Positions 1 through 5,841 of a stretch of DNA of 6,862 nucleotides are shown here, one piece after another. The stretch is from Bacillota bacterium (GTDB taxonomy: Bacteria > Bacillota_C > Negativicutes > Sporomusales > Sporomusaceae), in contig JAEZQV010000097.1 of NCBI GenBank assembly GCA_023441125.1, forward strand, positions 1-6,862, in the 5' to 3' direction. The notes under the pieces are model-generated. The model saw only the letters and a program-made list of their open reading frames with translations. It ran no database searches and was not told where the DNA came from. Made by a program: the position numbers and the translations under genes. Numbering within the stretch: position 1 is the first letter of the stretch; each line of letters opens with the position of its first letter.

Positions 1-507
1 GTCGAGGGCCGTCCGGCTGAGGCTGCTATTTTGCCTAGCGCCAGCATGCCTAAACATTATCAAATCGCCTTTAATCTGTTACCGCATATTGATGTGTTTG
101 TTGATGACGATTATACCAAGGAAGAAATGAAGATGGTCCATGAGACGCATAAAATATTAAATGATTATACCATCGGCATTACTTCAACAACCGTCCGTGT
201 GCCTGTATTCCGCAGTCACTCTGAATCGGTAAATCTTGAATTAGAGGGTCCGTTGCCGCCGGCACAAGCCAAAGAACTGCTGGCCAAATTCCCCGGTGTT
301 ATTGTCCAGGATAACCCGGCGGAAATGCTGTACCCTATGCCGTTATACACGTCGGACCGCAATGAAGTGTTTGTTGGCCGGATACGGGCGGACAAAACTG
401 TGCCGCATGGGTTAAACCTGTGGGTAGTGGGTGATCAAATTCGCAAAGGTGCGGCGCTTAATGCCGTGCAGATTGCCGAATATATGATTGAGCATAATTT
501 AATTTGA
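1..507 (+). CDS. asd: Aspartate-semialdehyde dehydrogenase, C-terminal half (5' end outside window)
   Basis: This enzyme reduces beta-aspartyl phosphate to aspartate semialdehyde with NADPH in the cytoplasm, the second step of the aspartate pathway to lysine, diaminopimelate, threonine and methionine. The frame is open from base 1 to the TGA at 505-507 and gives 168 residues, about half of the usual ~340. Numbering from the first visible residue, the C-terminal dimerisation/catalytic domain shows QIAFNLLPHID (21-31), YTKEEMKMVHET (38-49) and RVPVFRSHSES (66-76). In this family that last segment carries the substrate-binding Arg (R66) and the catalytic-base His (H73). The catalytic Cys and the NADP-binding Rossmann domain would lie upstream of the window. 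No start is visible: the in-frame TTG at 31 and ATG at 46 are internal codons, since homology continues through them. The next gene follows after 10 bases, so they are co-transcribed. The family call is secure. Confidence 0.96.
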   Translation, partial: VEGRPAEAAILPSASMPKHYQIAFNLLPHIDVFVDDDYTKEEMKMVHETHKILNDYTIGITSTTVRVPVFRSHSESVNLELEGPLPPAQAKELLAKFPGVIVQDNPAEMLYPMPLYTSDRNEVFVGRIRADKTVPHGLNLWVVGDQIRKGAALNAVQIAEYMIEHNLI

Positions 508-517
508 GGTGTAAAAA

Positions 518-1738
518 ATGCGAGTAATTGTCCAGAAATTCGGAGGGACGTCGGTAGCGTCGCCCGAAGTGCGGGAACTGGTTGTGCGCAAGATTGAAAA
601 AGCGCGGGACCAAGGGTTTAATCCGGTTGTAGTGGTATCGGCAATGGGACGCCAGGGAGCTCCCTATGCTACCGATACACTCATAAGCACGGCGCGGGCA
701 GCTAACAAAAATATTGCCGCGCGCGAGCTTGACCAGATTATGTACTGTGGCGAAATCATTTCGGCTGTAGTTATGGCCGGCACGCTGCAGGCCGCCGGTA
801 TGGACGCAGTTATGCTAACTGGCGGGCATGCAGGCATCATTACGGATGCCAATTTTACAGATGCCCGTATTTTAAAGTGTGATCCAACGCGGCTGATAAG
901 TCTCCTAAAACTGGGGAAAGTGCCTGTTGTCTGCGGCTTCCAGGGCATGACGGCTGATGGTGAGTTCACCACCCTGGGGCGGGGAGGCAGTGATACCACC
1001 GCTGCTGCGCTGGGGGCGGCATTAAATGCCGAGATGGTTGAAATTTATACCGATGTTGACGGGATCATGACCGCCGATCCGAGGATTGTCGACAATGCCA
1101 AAATTCTTGACTGTATAAGTTACGGTGAGGTATGTCAGCTGGCCCATCAGGGTGCCAAGGTGATTCACCCCCGGGCTGTGGAAATTGCTATGCAAAAAAA
1201 TATTCCCCTGATCGTTAAGTCAACCTTTACGGATGCTCCCGGGACCCTTATCACCAATATTGCCAATGAGGATACGGTTGGGGCCGATGTCGTCGACCGC
1301 GTGGCTACCGGCGTTACCTACCTGGCCAATATTGTTCAGATTAAAGTCCAGCTTGACGATACCACCGGCTCTGATGCGAGTTTTAAGGTTTTTAAGACGA
1401 TGGCCGACAGCGGCATCAGTGTTGATTTGATCAATGTGCATCCCGGCCAGATTATGTTTACCATAAATGCGGATCATGCCGAGCGGGCGTTGGTAAAGCT
1501 AAAGCGGCAAGGCTTTGAAATTGAAGCTCTGGAAAACTGTGCCAAAGTATCGGTGGTTGGCGGCGGGATGCGTGAAGTACCCGGAGTTATGGCAAATTTT
1601 ATCGAAGCCTTGGCGCGAAACAGGATTGCTATTTTGCAGACCGTAGATTCCCATACTTCGATTTCAGCGCTGGTACCGCAAAGTGATATTGGCGCTGCTG
1701 TTAAATCGCTGCATGAGAAATTCGGCTTATCAAATTAA
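518..1738 (+). CDS. dapG: Aspartokinase, DapG type
   Basis: It phosphorylates aspartate to beta-aspartyl phosphate, the committed first step of the aspartate family pathway. The product is 406 residues, matching the ~404 of B. subtilis DapG. The amino acid kinase domain starts with KFGGTSV (7-13) and contains GRGGSDTTA (154-162), TDVDGIMTADPR (178-189) and a QGAKVIHPRA segment (211-220), all nucleotide/aspartate-site motifs. Two ACT regulatory domains follow, at about 262-335 and 340-405; the second begins VSVVGGGM and includes ILQTVDSHTSISALV (372-386), which resembles the DapG-type (diaminopimelate-responsive) isozyme more than LysC. That effector assignment is inferred from similarity and from the dapA neighbour; the sequence does not prove it. 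The ATG start is preceded by GAGGTG (506-511), which overlaps the asd stop codon, with a 6-base spacer. I see no convincing internal ribosome site for a separate beta subunit. Confidence 0.95.
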   Translation: MRVIVQKFGGTSVASPEVRELVVRKIEKARDQGFNPVVVVSAMGRQGAPYATDTLISTARAANKNIAARELDQIMYCGEIISAVVMAGTLQAAGMDAVMLTGGHAGIITDANFTDARILKCDPTRLISLLKLGKVPVVCGFQGMTADGEFTTLGRGGSDTTAAALGAALNAEMVEIYTDVDGIMTADPRIVDNAKILDCISYGEVCQLAHQGAKVIHPRAVEIAMQKNIPLIVKSTFTDAPGTLITNIANEDTVGADVVDRVATGVTYLANIVQIKVQLDDTTGSDASFKVFKTMADSGISVDLINVHPGQIMFTINADHAERALVKLKRQGFEIEALENCAKVSVVGGGMREVPGVMANFIEALARNRIAILQTVDSHTSISALVPQSDIGAAVKSLHEKFGLSN

Positions 1739-1753
1739 TAAGGGGAGAGTTTT

Positions 1754-2635
1754 GTGAGGAATTTTGGGCGTGTCTTAACCGCAATGGTGACCCCGTTTAA
1801 TGACGACTACAGCGTAAATTACGGTGAAGCCGCCAAGTTGGCGAAATACCTCGTAAACAATGGTTCTGACGGCGTAGTTGTTGCCGGTAGTACCGGCGAA
1901 TCAGCCACCCTTAGCAAAGACGAAAAGATTAAACTTTTTGCCGCGGTTATGGAAGCAATTGGCCATCAGGCTACTGTCATTGCCGGCACAGGTTCCAATG
2001 ATACCAGGGCTTCGATCGAACTGACTAAAGAAGCGGAAAAAATCGGTGTACATGGTGCCATGCTCGTCGGGCCTTATTATAATAAACCGCCGCAAGAAGG
2101 CTTTTTCCAACACTTCAAAGCAATTGCGGATGCCACACAATTACCGCTTATTGTCTATAATGTTCCCGGGCGGACAGGTTCGAATATTTTGCCGCCAACC
2201 GTTGCGCGTCTTGCCGAAATTAAAAATATTGTTGCCGTTAAAGAAGCAAGCGGCAGCCTGGAGCAAGTGTCTGAGATTATCCGGACAACACCCAGTGACT
2301 TTCTGGTTTACAGCGGTGACGACGGCCTGACCTTGCCGATCCTGGGGGTGGGCGGCCACGGCGTGATCAGCGTAGCCGGACATATTGTCGGCAAACGCCT
2401 GCAGGAGATGATTGCTGCCTTTGCCGCCGGTGATAAAGATAAGGCGCAAACCTTGCATCTTGAGCTTATGCCGTTCTTTAAAGTGATTTTTGTTACGACC
2501 AATCCAATCCCCATTAAAGAAGCGGTTAATCTCATCGGTATTAATGCCGGGCCGGTGCGCTTGCCGCTGGTACCGCCAACTGCGGGCGAACGGGAACAAC
2601 TCAAAAAAGTAATGCAATCCCTGGGTAGTATATAG
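1754..2635 (+). CDS. dapA: 4-hydroxy-tetrahydrodipicolinate synthase
   Basis: It condenses aspartate semialdehyde with pyruvate to give hydroxy-tetrahydrodipicolinate, the branch point to diaminopimelate and lysine and, in spore formers, to dipicolinate. The 293-residue product has normal family length and is a TIM barrel. Visible motifs are GSTGESATL (45-53), GPYYNKPPQEG (106-116), YNVPGRTG (135-142), the Schiff-base lysine K163 in VKEASG (162-167), SGDDGLTLP (187-195) and GGHGVISV (200-207). By alignment with the E. coli enzyme, Y135, Y109, S46, T47 and R140 correspond to Y133, Y107, T44, T45 and R138, so the first threonine of the usual GTTGES is serine here. Positions matching the E. coli lysine-binding histidines 53 and 56 are K55 and K58, which suggests no lysine feedback. 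The GTG start has AGGGGAG at 1741-1747 with a 6-base spacer, 15 bases after dapG, so the genes share a transcript. Confidence 0.96.
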   Translation: MRNFGRVLTAMVTPFNDDYSVNYGEAAKLAKYLVNNGSDGVVVAGSTGESATLSKDEKIKLFAAVMEAIGHQATVIAGTGSNDTRASIELTKEAEKIGVHGAMLVGPYYNKPPQEGFFQHFKAIADATQLPLIVYNVPGRTGSNILPPTVARLAEIKNIVAVKEASGSLEQVSEIIRTTPSDFLVYSGDDGLTLPILGVGGHGVISVAGHIVGKRLQEMIAAFAAGDKDKAQTLHLELMPFFKVIFVTTNPIPIKEAVNLIGINAGPVRLPLVPPTAGEREQLKKVMQSLGSI

Positions 2636-2647
2636 CTACGCTTTTAG

Positions 2648-2675
2648 CCGGCAGCCGGTGTGCTGCCGGTTTTTT
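2648..2675 (+). terminator. Intrinsic terminator after dapA
   Basis: A perfect 8-bp GC-rich stem (CCGGCAGC at 2648-2655 pairing with GCTGCCGG at 2662-2669) closes a 6-base loop and is followed directly by six T residues (2670-2675). It lies 12 bases after the dapA stop. It should end the asd-dapG-dapA transcript and isolate it from RNase J. Confidence 0.9.
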
Positions 2676-2728
2676 GTATGTGTAGGCAATTTTTGCATAT
2701 AATATTGCCGGAGCAAGCATGCCCCTTG

Positions 2729-2757
2729 TTGTCATAGCCAGTCAAATAGGTTATAAT
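2729..2757 (+). promoter_or_regulatory. Sigma-A type promoter for RNase J
   Basis: TTGTCA (2729-2734) and a perfect TATAAT (2752-2757) are separated by exactly 17 bases, a near-consensus housekeeping promoter. Transcription should begin near 2763-2765, which gives a leader of about 90 bases before the chosen RNase J start. It lies downstream of the dapA terminator, consistent with an independent unit. The start site is predicted from spacing only. Confidence 0.8.
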
Positions 2758-2839
2758 TAGTCACAAGTGGGCAGGACGGCCGGTTTTTTATCTTTTCTTT
2801 AATGAACGGGCAGTTTTATATTTGCAAATTTATTTACAC

Positions 2840-2846
2840 GGAGGTG
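2840..2846 (+). promoter_or_regulatory. Ribosome binding site deciding the TTG start of RNase J
   Basis: GGAGGTG is a seven-base match to the anti-Shine-Dalgarno sequence. It sits 9 bases before the in-frame TTG at 2856. An ATG at 2848 begins only one base after this motif and is out of frame, and the in-frame ATG at 2802 has no ribosome site. The TTG is therefore the best start. Confidence 0.7.
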
Positions 2847-2855
2847 TATGTTTTT

Positions 2856-4520
2856 TTGGCGCGTCAACCAAACAAAGTACAAATAATTCCCCTGGGCGGG
2901 ATGGGGGAAATCGGTAAAAACATGACGGTAGTGCGTTACGGTGAGGAAATAGTACTGATCGATTCAGGGTTAATGTTTCCGGAAGACGACATGCTGGGCA
3001 TTGATCTGGTTATTCCTGATATCACCTATCTGATGGACAATCGTGATTTGGTAAAGGCGATTGTATTAACGCACGGTCACGAAGACCACATCGGCGCATT
3101 GCCTTATGTTTTAAAGCAGCTTGATGTACCTGTTTACGGAACCCGGCTGACACTCGGAATTCTTGAGGGGCGTTTGAAAGAAAACAATGTGTCCGTAAAC
3201 AATCTGAATGCCGTTAAGCCGGGTGACCAGATTCAAATCGGCAACTTTAAGGTCGGTTTTATCCGGGTAAGTCACAGCATAGCTGATGCCGTAGCATTAT
3301 CCATCAAAACACCTGTGGGCGTAATCGTTCATACCGGTGATTTTAAGCTTGATCAAACGCCTGTTGACGGCAAAGTCACCGATTTTCACAGATTCGCTGA
3401 ACTGGGAGATCAAGGGGTACTGGTACTCCTGGCAGACAGTACCAACGCAGAGCGTCCCGGCTATACGCAAAGTGAGAAATCCGTGGGAATCACCTTTGAT
3501 GAAACCTTTCGCACCGCCAAGGAACGCATTATTATTGCATCCTTTTCCTCTAACGTCCACCGCATTCAACAGGCCATCGACACCGCCTGCAAATACAGGC
3601 GCAAGGTAGCTATCCTCGGGCGCAGCATGGTCAATGTCGTCAATATTGCCCTGGAGCTAGGCTACTTAAATGTGCCGGAAGGCGTTATCATTGATGTTGA
3701 TGAAATTAATAATTATCCGGCCTCAGGCATTGTTATCCTAACGACCGGCAGTCAGGGCGAGCCCATGTCGGCTTTGACCAGAATGGCAATGTCTGATCAT
3801 AAAAAAGTTGAAATTGTTCCCGGCGATACGGTAATTATTTCGGCGACACCCATTCCTGGCAATGAGAAGCTGGTCTCACGCACTATTGATTACCTTTTCC
3901 GGCAAGGCGCAGAGGTTGTCTATGAGTCGACATCCGGTATTCATGTTTCAGGCCATGCCAGTCAGGAAGAACTCAAGCTGATGCATAACCTGATACGACC
4001 TAAATTTTTTATCCCGGTACATGGAGAATACCGCCACCTGATTAAACATTCGCAATTGGCGCAGTCACTGGGCATGCCCAAAGAGAATGTGTTTGTCGTC
4101 GAAAATGGCCAGGTATTGGAATTCACTGCGGACAAGGGCACCTTAAACGGTAAAGTGACTTCCGGCAACGTTTTGGTAGACGGGCTGGGAGTTGGCGATG
4201 TTGGCAACATTGTGCTGAGGGACCGTCGCCAGCTTTCTCAGGACGGAATACTCATCGTTGTTGTTACTATGGACAAACAACGGGGACAGGTAGCCGCCGG
4301 TCCCGATATCGTCTCGCGCGGTTTTGTTTACGTCAGGGAGTCGGAACAGCTTATGGAAGAAGCTAGAGAGCGGGTAAAGCAGGCGCTGGAAAAATGTGAG
4401 CTCAATGGCGTTACAGAATGGGCTGCTATCAAGTCCAATGTGCGTGATACCCTGGGTAAATATTTATATGAACGTACCCGCCGCCGCCCTATGATACTGC
4501 CGATAATAATGGAAGTATAA
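2856..4520 (+). CDS. rnj: Ribonuclease J (metallo-beta-lactamase / beta-CASP nuclease)
   Basis: RNase J is a cytoplasmic zinc-dependent 5'-3' exoribonuclease and endoribonuclease for mRNA decay and rRNA maturation. From the TTG at 2856 the product has 554 residues, the usual length. The metallo-beta-lactamase core shows IPLGGMGEIGKN (11-22), the zinc motif HGHEDH (73-78), H140 in VSHS and D162 in HTGD. The beta-CASP domain carries DSTNAERPG (194-202), ASFSSNVHRIQQ (228-239), GRSM (255-258) and TTGSQGEPMSAL (296-307), then HVSGHAS with H363 and H367 and PVHGEYRHL with H389. A C-terminal domain of about 110 residues ends the protein. All metal ligands of an active J1-type enzyme are present, although in B. 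subtilis this locus holds rnjB. An upstream in-frame ATG at 2802 would add 18 hydrophobic residues but has no ribosome site and no family support. The gene has its own promoter and a hairpin after its stop. Confidence 0.95.
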   Translation: MARQPNKVQIIPLGGMGEIGKNMTVVRYGEEIVLIDSGLMFPEDDMLGIDLVIPDITYLMDNRDLVKAIVLTHGHEDHIGALPYVLKQLDVPVYGTRLTLGILEGRLKENNVSVNNLNAVKPGDQIQIGNFKVGFIRVSHSIADAVALSIKTPVGVIVHTGDFKLDQTPVDGKVTDFHRFAELGDQGVLVLLADSTNAERPGYTQSEKSVGITFDETFRTAKERIIIASFSSNVHRIQQAIDTACKYRRKVAILGRSMVNVVNIALELGYLNVPEGVIIDVDEINNYPASGIVILTTGSQGEPMSALTRMAMSDHKKVEIVPGDTVIISATPIPGNEKLVSRTIDYLFRQGAEVVYESTSGIHVSGHASQEELKLMHNLIRPKFFIPVHGEYRHLIKHSQLAQSLGMPKENVFVVENGQVLEFTADKGTLNGKVTSGNVLVDGLGVGDVGNIVLRDRRQLSQDGILIVVVTMDKQRGQVAAGPDIVSRGFVYVRESEQLMEEARERVKQALEKCELNGVTEWAAIKSNVRDTLGKYLYERTRRRPMILPIIMEV

Positions 4521-4534
4521 CAATATAAACACTG

Positions 4535-4585
4535 TAAACCTGGACCGCGCATCAGTACAGTCGCACCGTCCAGGTTTATTATTTA
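4535..4585 (+). terminator. Probable terminator hairpin after RNase J
   Basis: A perfect 11-bp inverted repeat (TAAACCTGGAC at 4535-4545, GTCCAGGTTTA at 4568-4578) encloses a 22-base loop and is followed by a T-rich but interrupted stretch to 4585. It begins 14 bases after the stop codon. The large loop can form an inner GCG/CGC pairing (4547-4549 with 4562-4564). The lack of a pure T run makes it weaker than the other two terminators in the window; RNA 3'-end protection is an alternative role. Confidence 0.6.
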
Positions 4586-4675
4586 CTGGGCGGCAAACAG
4601 TATGAAATCATCTTCAGCGCCAATACTATAGTGTAGATTATAAAGATAAGCTTACTAGCTGGAGGGATCCATACT

Positions 4676-5458
4676 ATGATTGTAAATGATAATCCGGTGG
4701 TTGCTCCGCCGGGCGTTAATCCGGAAGAGCCACAGATTTCACCCACGCCCGGTGAAGTTCCCAAAAGAAGCCGGCAAGCTAAAAAGGCGGGACCGGCGGC
4801 CAATATCCAGGAACTGGGATCTACAGAAGTGCCGACAGCAAAAACCAATATTCATGTAATGACCATAATTGGACAAATTGAAGGCCATATGGTGCTGCCG
4901 CCCAATAATAAGACTTCCAAATATGAGCATATCATGCCGCAACTGGTTGCTATTGAGCAAAGCCCGGAGATTGAGGGGGTTATGCTGCTATTAAATACGG
5001 TTGGCGGTGATGTGGAAGCCGGTTTGGCCATTGCCGAAATGATTGCCAGTATGTCCAAACCGTCGGTATCAATTGTTTTGGGCGGGGGCCATAGTATTGG
5101 CGTTCCCATTGCCGTATCGGCCACCTATTCGTTTATTGTCGAAAGCGCCACCATGACAATTCATCCCATCCGCCTGACAGGCCTGGTTATCGGCGCGCAG
5201 AGTTCCTTTGACTATCTGGAGAAAATGCAGGACCGTGTAAACCGCTTTGTTGCCTGCCACTCGAATATCAGCGAGAAAAAGTGGAAGGAACTGTTGTATA
5301 AAACCGGTGAACTGTCGCGGGATATAGGTACATCCGTGGTCGGTAAAGATGCTGTTCGCTACGGGCTTATCGATGAACTGGGCGGGATATCGCAAGCTAT
5401 GAACAAGCTGCAGGAATTAATTCAGGCCAACAAGGAGACAAAGGGGCTGAAGCAATAA
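4676..5458 (+). CDS. tepA: TepA-like ClpP-fold serine protease
   Basis: This is a 260-residue ClpP/crotonase-fold protein of the TepA (YmfB) family, named for a reported role in protein translocation in B. subtilis; its physiological substrate is unclear to me. After a Pro- and charge-rich N-terminal tail (about 1-55) that ClpP lacks, the core contains TIIGQIEGH (63-71), [17 protein letters not shown] (106-122, the ClpP-like GG oxyanion segment), [13 protein letters not shown] (136-148) with the probable nucleophile S140, and [11 protein letters not shown] (159-169) with the probable catalytic H163. Near [24 protein letters not shown] (210-233), D216 is the likeliest third triad member; that is a rough alignment. 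No signal peptide or membrane segment is present, so it should be cytoplasmic. GGAGGG at 4661-4666 precedes the ATG by 9 bases. The stop overlaps the ylzJ start, implying coupled translation. Confidence 0.9.
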   Translation: MIVNDNPVVAPPGVNPEEPQISPTPGEVPKRSRQAKKAGPAANIQELGSTEVPTAKTNIHVMTIIGQIEGHMVLPPNNKTSKYEHIMPQLVAIEQSPEIEGVMLLLNTVGGDVEAGLAIAEMIASMSKPSVSIVLGGGHSIGVPIAVSATYSFIVESATMTIHPIRLTGLVIGAQSSFDYLEKMQDRVNRFVACHSNISEKKWKELLYKTGELSRDIGTSVVGKDAVRYGLIDELGGISQAMNKLQELIQANKETKGLKQ

Positions 5459-5682
5459 TGGTGCTCTGGACAATCATGCCGCTGGAGTTGGTCTTACCGC
5501 CGGCAGAAGCCTCGAACACGTATGAGGAAATAGAGTATGCCGGTGCGAAAGTAATGATCGAAAAAATCTCAGAGGAGCAATGCCGGATTGTCCGTATCAT
5601 TTCAAGTAATCCTGCCGATTATTTGCGTGCTGACATCCAACCGGGGGTTTCGCTTACCTACAGGCCGGCATTGCAAGGTTAA
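5458..5682 (+). CDS. ylzJ: YlzJ-like small protein of unknown function
   Basis: This is a 74-residue protein recognised by position and by its N-terminus, LWTIMPLELVLPP (3-15), which resembles the start of the YlzJ family that sits between tepA and spoIIIE in B. subtilis. It has no signal peptide, no membrane helix and no catalytic motif that I can identify. The rest is mixed, with an acidic stretch (EASNTYEEIEYAG, 17-29) and a C-terminus compatible with small beta strands. Its ATG shares one base with the tepA stop (TAATG), and an AGGGG at 5442-5446 inside tepA may serve as ribosome site, so translation is probably coupled and the product may act with TepA. That link is inferred from context only. 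The stop codon runs straight into a terminator stem, so the gene ends its transcript. Confidence 0.83.
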   Translation: MVLWTIMPLELVLPPAEASNTYEEIEYAGAKVMIEKISEEQCRIVRIISSNPADYLRADIQPGVSLTYRPALQG

Positions 5683-5730
5683 TAAATAAGCACGGGATTC
5701 GTGACAAAGAATCCCGTGCTTATTTATGTT
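5682..5730 (+). terminator. Strong terminator closing the tepA-ylzJ unit
   Basis: A perfect 19-bp inverted repeat (5682-5700 with 5709-5727) encloses the 8-base loop GTGACAAA. The core is GC-rich (GCACGGG with CCCGTGC), while the outer stem is A-rich on the left and T-rich on the right (TTATTTATGTT at 5720-5730), which doubles as the U-tract. The left arm starts on the last base of the ylzJ stop codon. The symmetry could allow termination in both directions. Confidence 0.9.
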
Positions 5731-5738
5731 TATTGGCC

Positions 5739-5755
5739 TGCCGGGTAATCCGGCA
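5739..5755. other. Small second hairpin between ylzJ and ftsK
   Basis: TGCCGG (5739-5744) and CCGGCA (5750-5755) form a perfect 6-bp stem around the 5-base loop GTAAT. It lies 11 bases after the ylzJ terminator and about 25 bases before the ftsK -35 box. No T run follows, so it is not a terminator by itself. Its role is unknown; an operator-like site or chance are both possible. Confidence 0.4.
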
Positions 5756-5780
5756 CAGCATTTGTAATACCAAGTTTTTC

Positions 5781-5809
5781 TTCAAAAATAAAGGAATTTC
5801 TGTTATTAT
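5781..5809 (+). promoter_or_regulatory. Probable sigma-A promoter with extended -10 for ftsK
   Basis: TTCAAA (5781-5786, four of six consensus bases) and TATTAT (5804-5809) are separated by 17 bases, and the -10 box carries the extended TG motif (TGTTATTAT from 5801). Transcription would start near 5816, leaving a short leader of about 26 bases. A promoter is needed here because the strong terminator before it should block readthrough from ylzJ. Confidence 0.6.
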
Positions 5810-5828
5810 GGAGAACAAAATACTGTTA

Positions 5829-5835
5829 GAGGTGG
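5829..5835 (+). promoter_or_regulatory. Ribosome binding site deciding the TTG start of ftsK
   Basis: GAGGTGG lies about 7 bases before the TTG at 5842. The reading frame has a TAG at 5827-5829, so no longer N-terminus is possible. An ATG at 5837 is out of frame, almost touches the ribosome site and hits a stop after six codons. Confidence 0.75.
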
Positions 5836-5841
5836 TATGTT

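Noticed and set aside
31..48. Start of asd at the TTG (31) or ATG (46)
   Set aside because: The frame is open from base 1, family-like sequence continues through these codons, and the catalytic Cys domain must lie upstream, so this is a truncated gene at the window edge.
1233..1430. Internal reading frame or separate beta-subunit start within dapG
   Set aside because: No Shine-Dalgarno sequence precedes an in-frame start near the ACT-domain boundary, and the overlapping + frame is low-complexity and unlike any family I know.
2141..2617. Long antisense reading frame inside dapA (158 codons), and similar minus-strand frames across the window
   Set aside because: They lie opposite strongly conserved coding sequence, lack ribosome sites and show no recognisable protein features; they are shadows of the real genes.
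2674..2703. Second possible promoter with TATAAT at 2698-2703
   Set aside because: The -10 box is perfect, but the only candidate -35 (TTGTAT at 2674, 18-base spacer) matches poorly and overlaps the dapA terminator T run; the promoter at 2729-2757 is much better.
2802..2855. In-frame upstream ATG giving RNase J 18 extra residues
   Set aside because: No ribosome binding site precedes it, the added hydrophobic residues have no counterpart in the family, and GGAGGTG at 2840 points to the TTG at 2856.
4614..4644. Possible tepA promoter with TATAAA at 4639-4644
   Set aside because: The -10 is fair, but the best -35 (TTCAGC) matches only three bases with a 19-base spacer. A promoter is likely somewhere in 4579-4660, but I cannot place it.
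4670..4676. CATACTA resembling a sigma-G -10 element
   Set aside because: It overlaps the tepA start codon and has no matching -35 at the right distance, so it cannot drive tepA.
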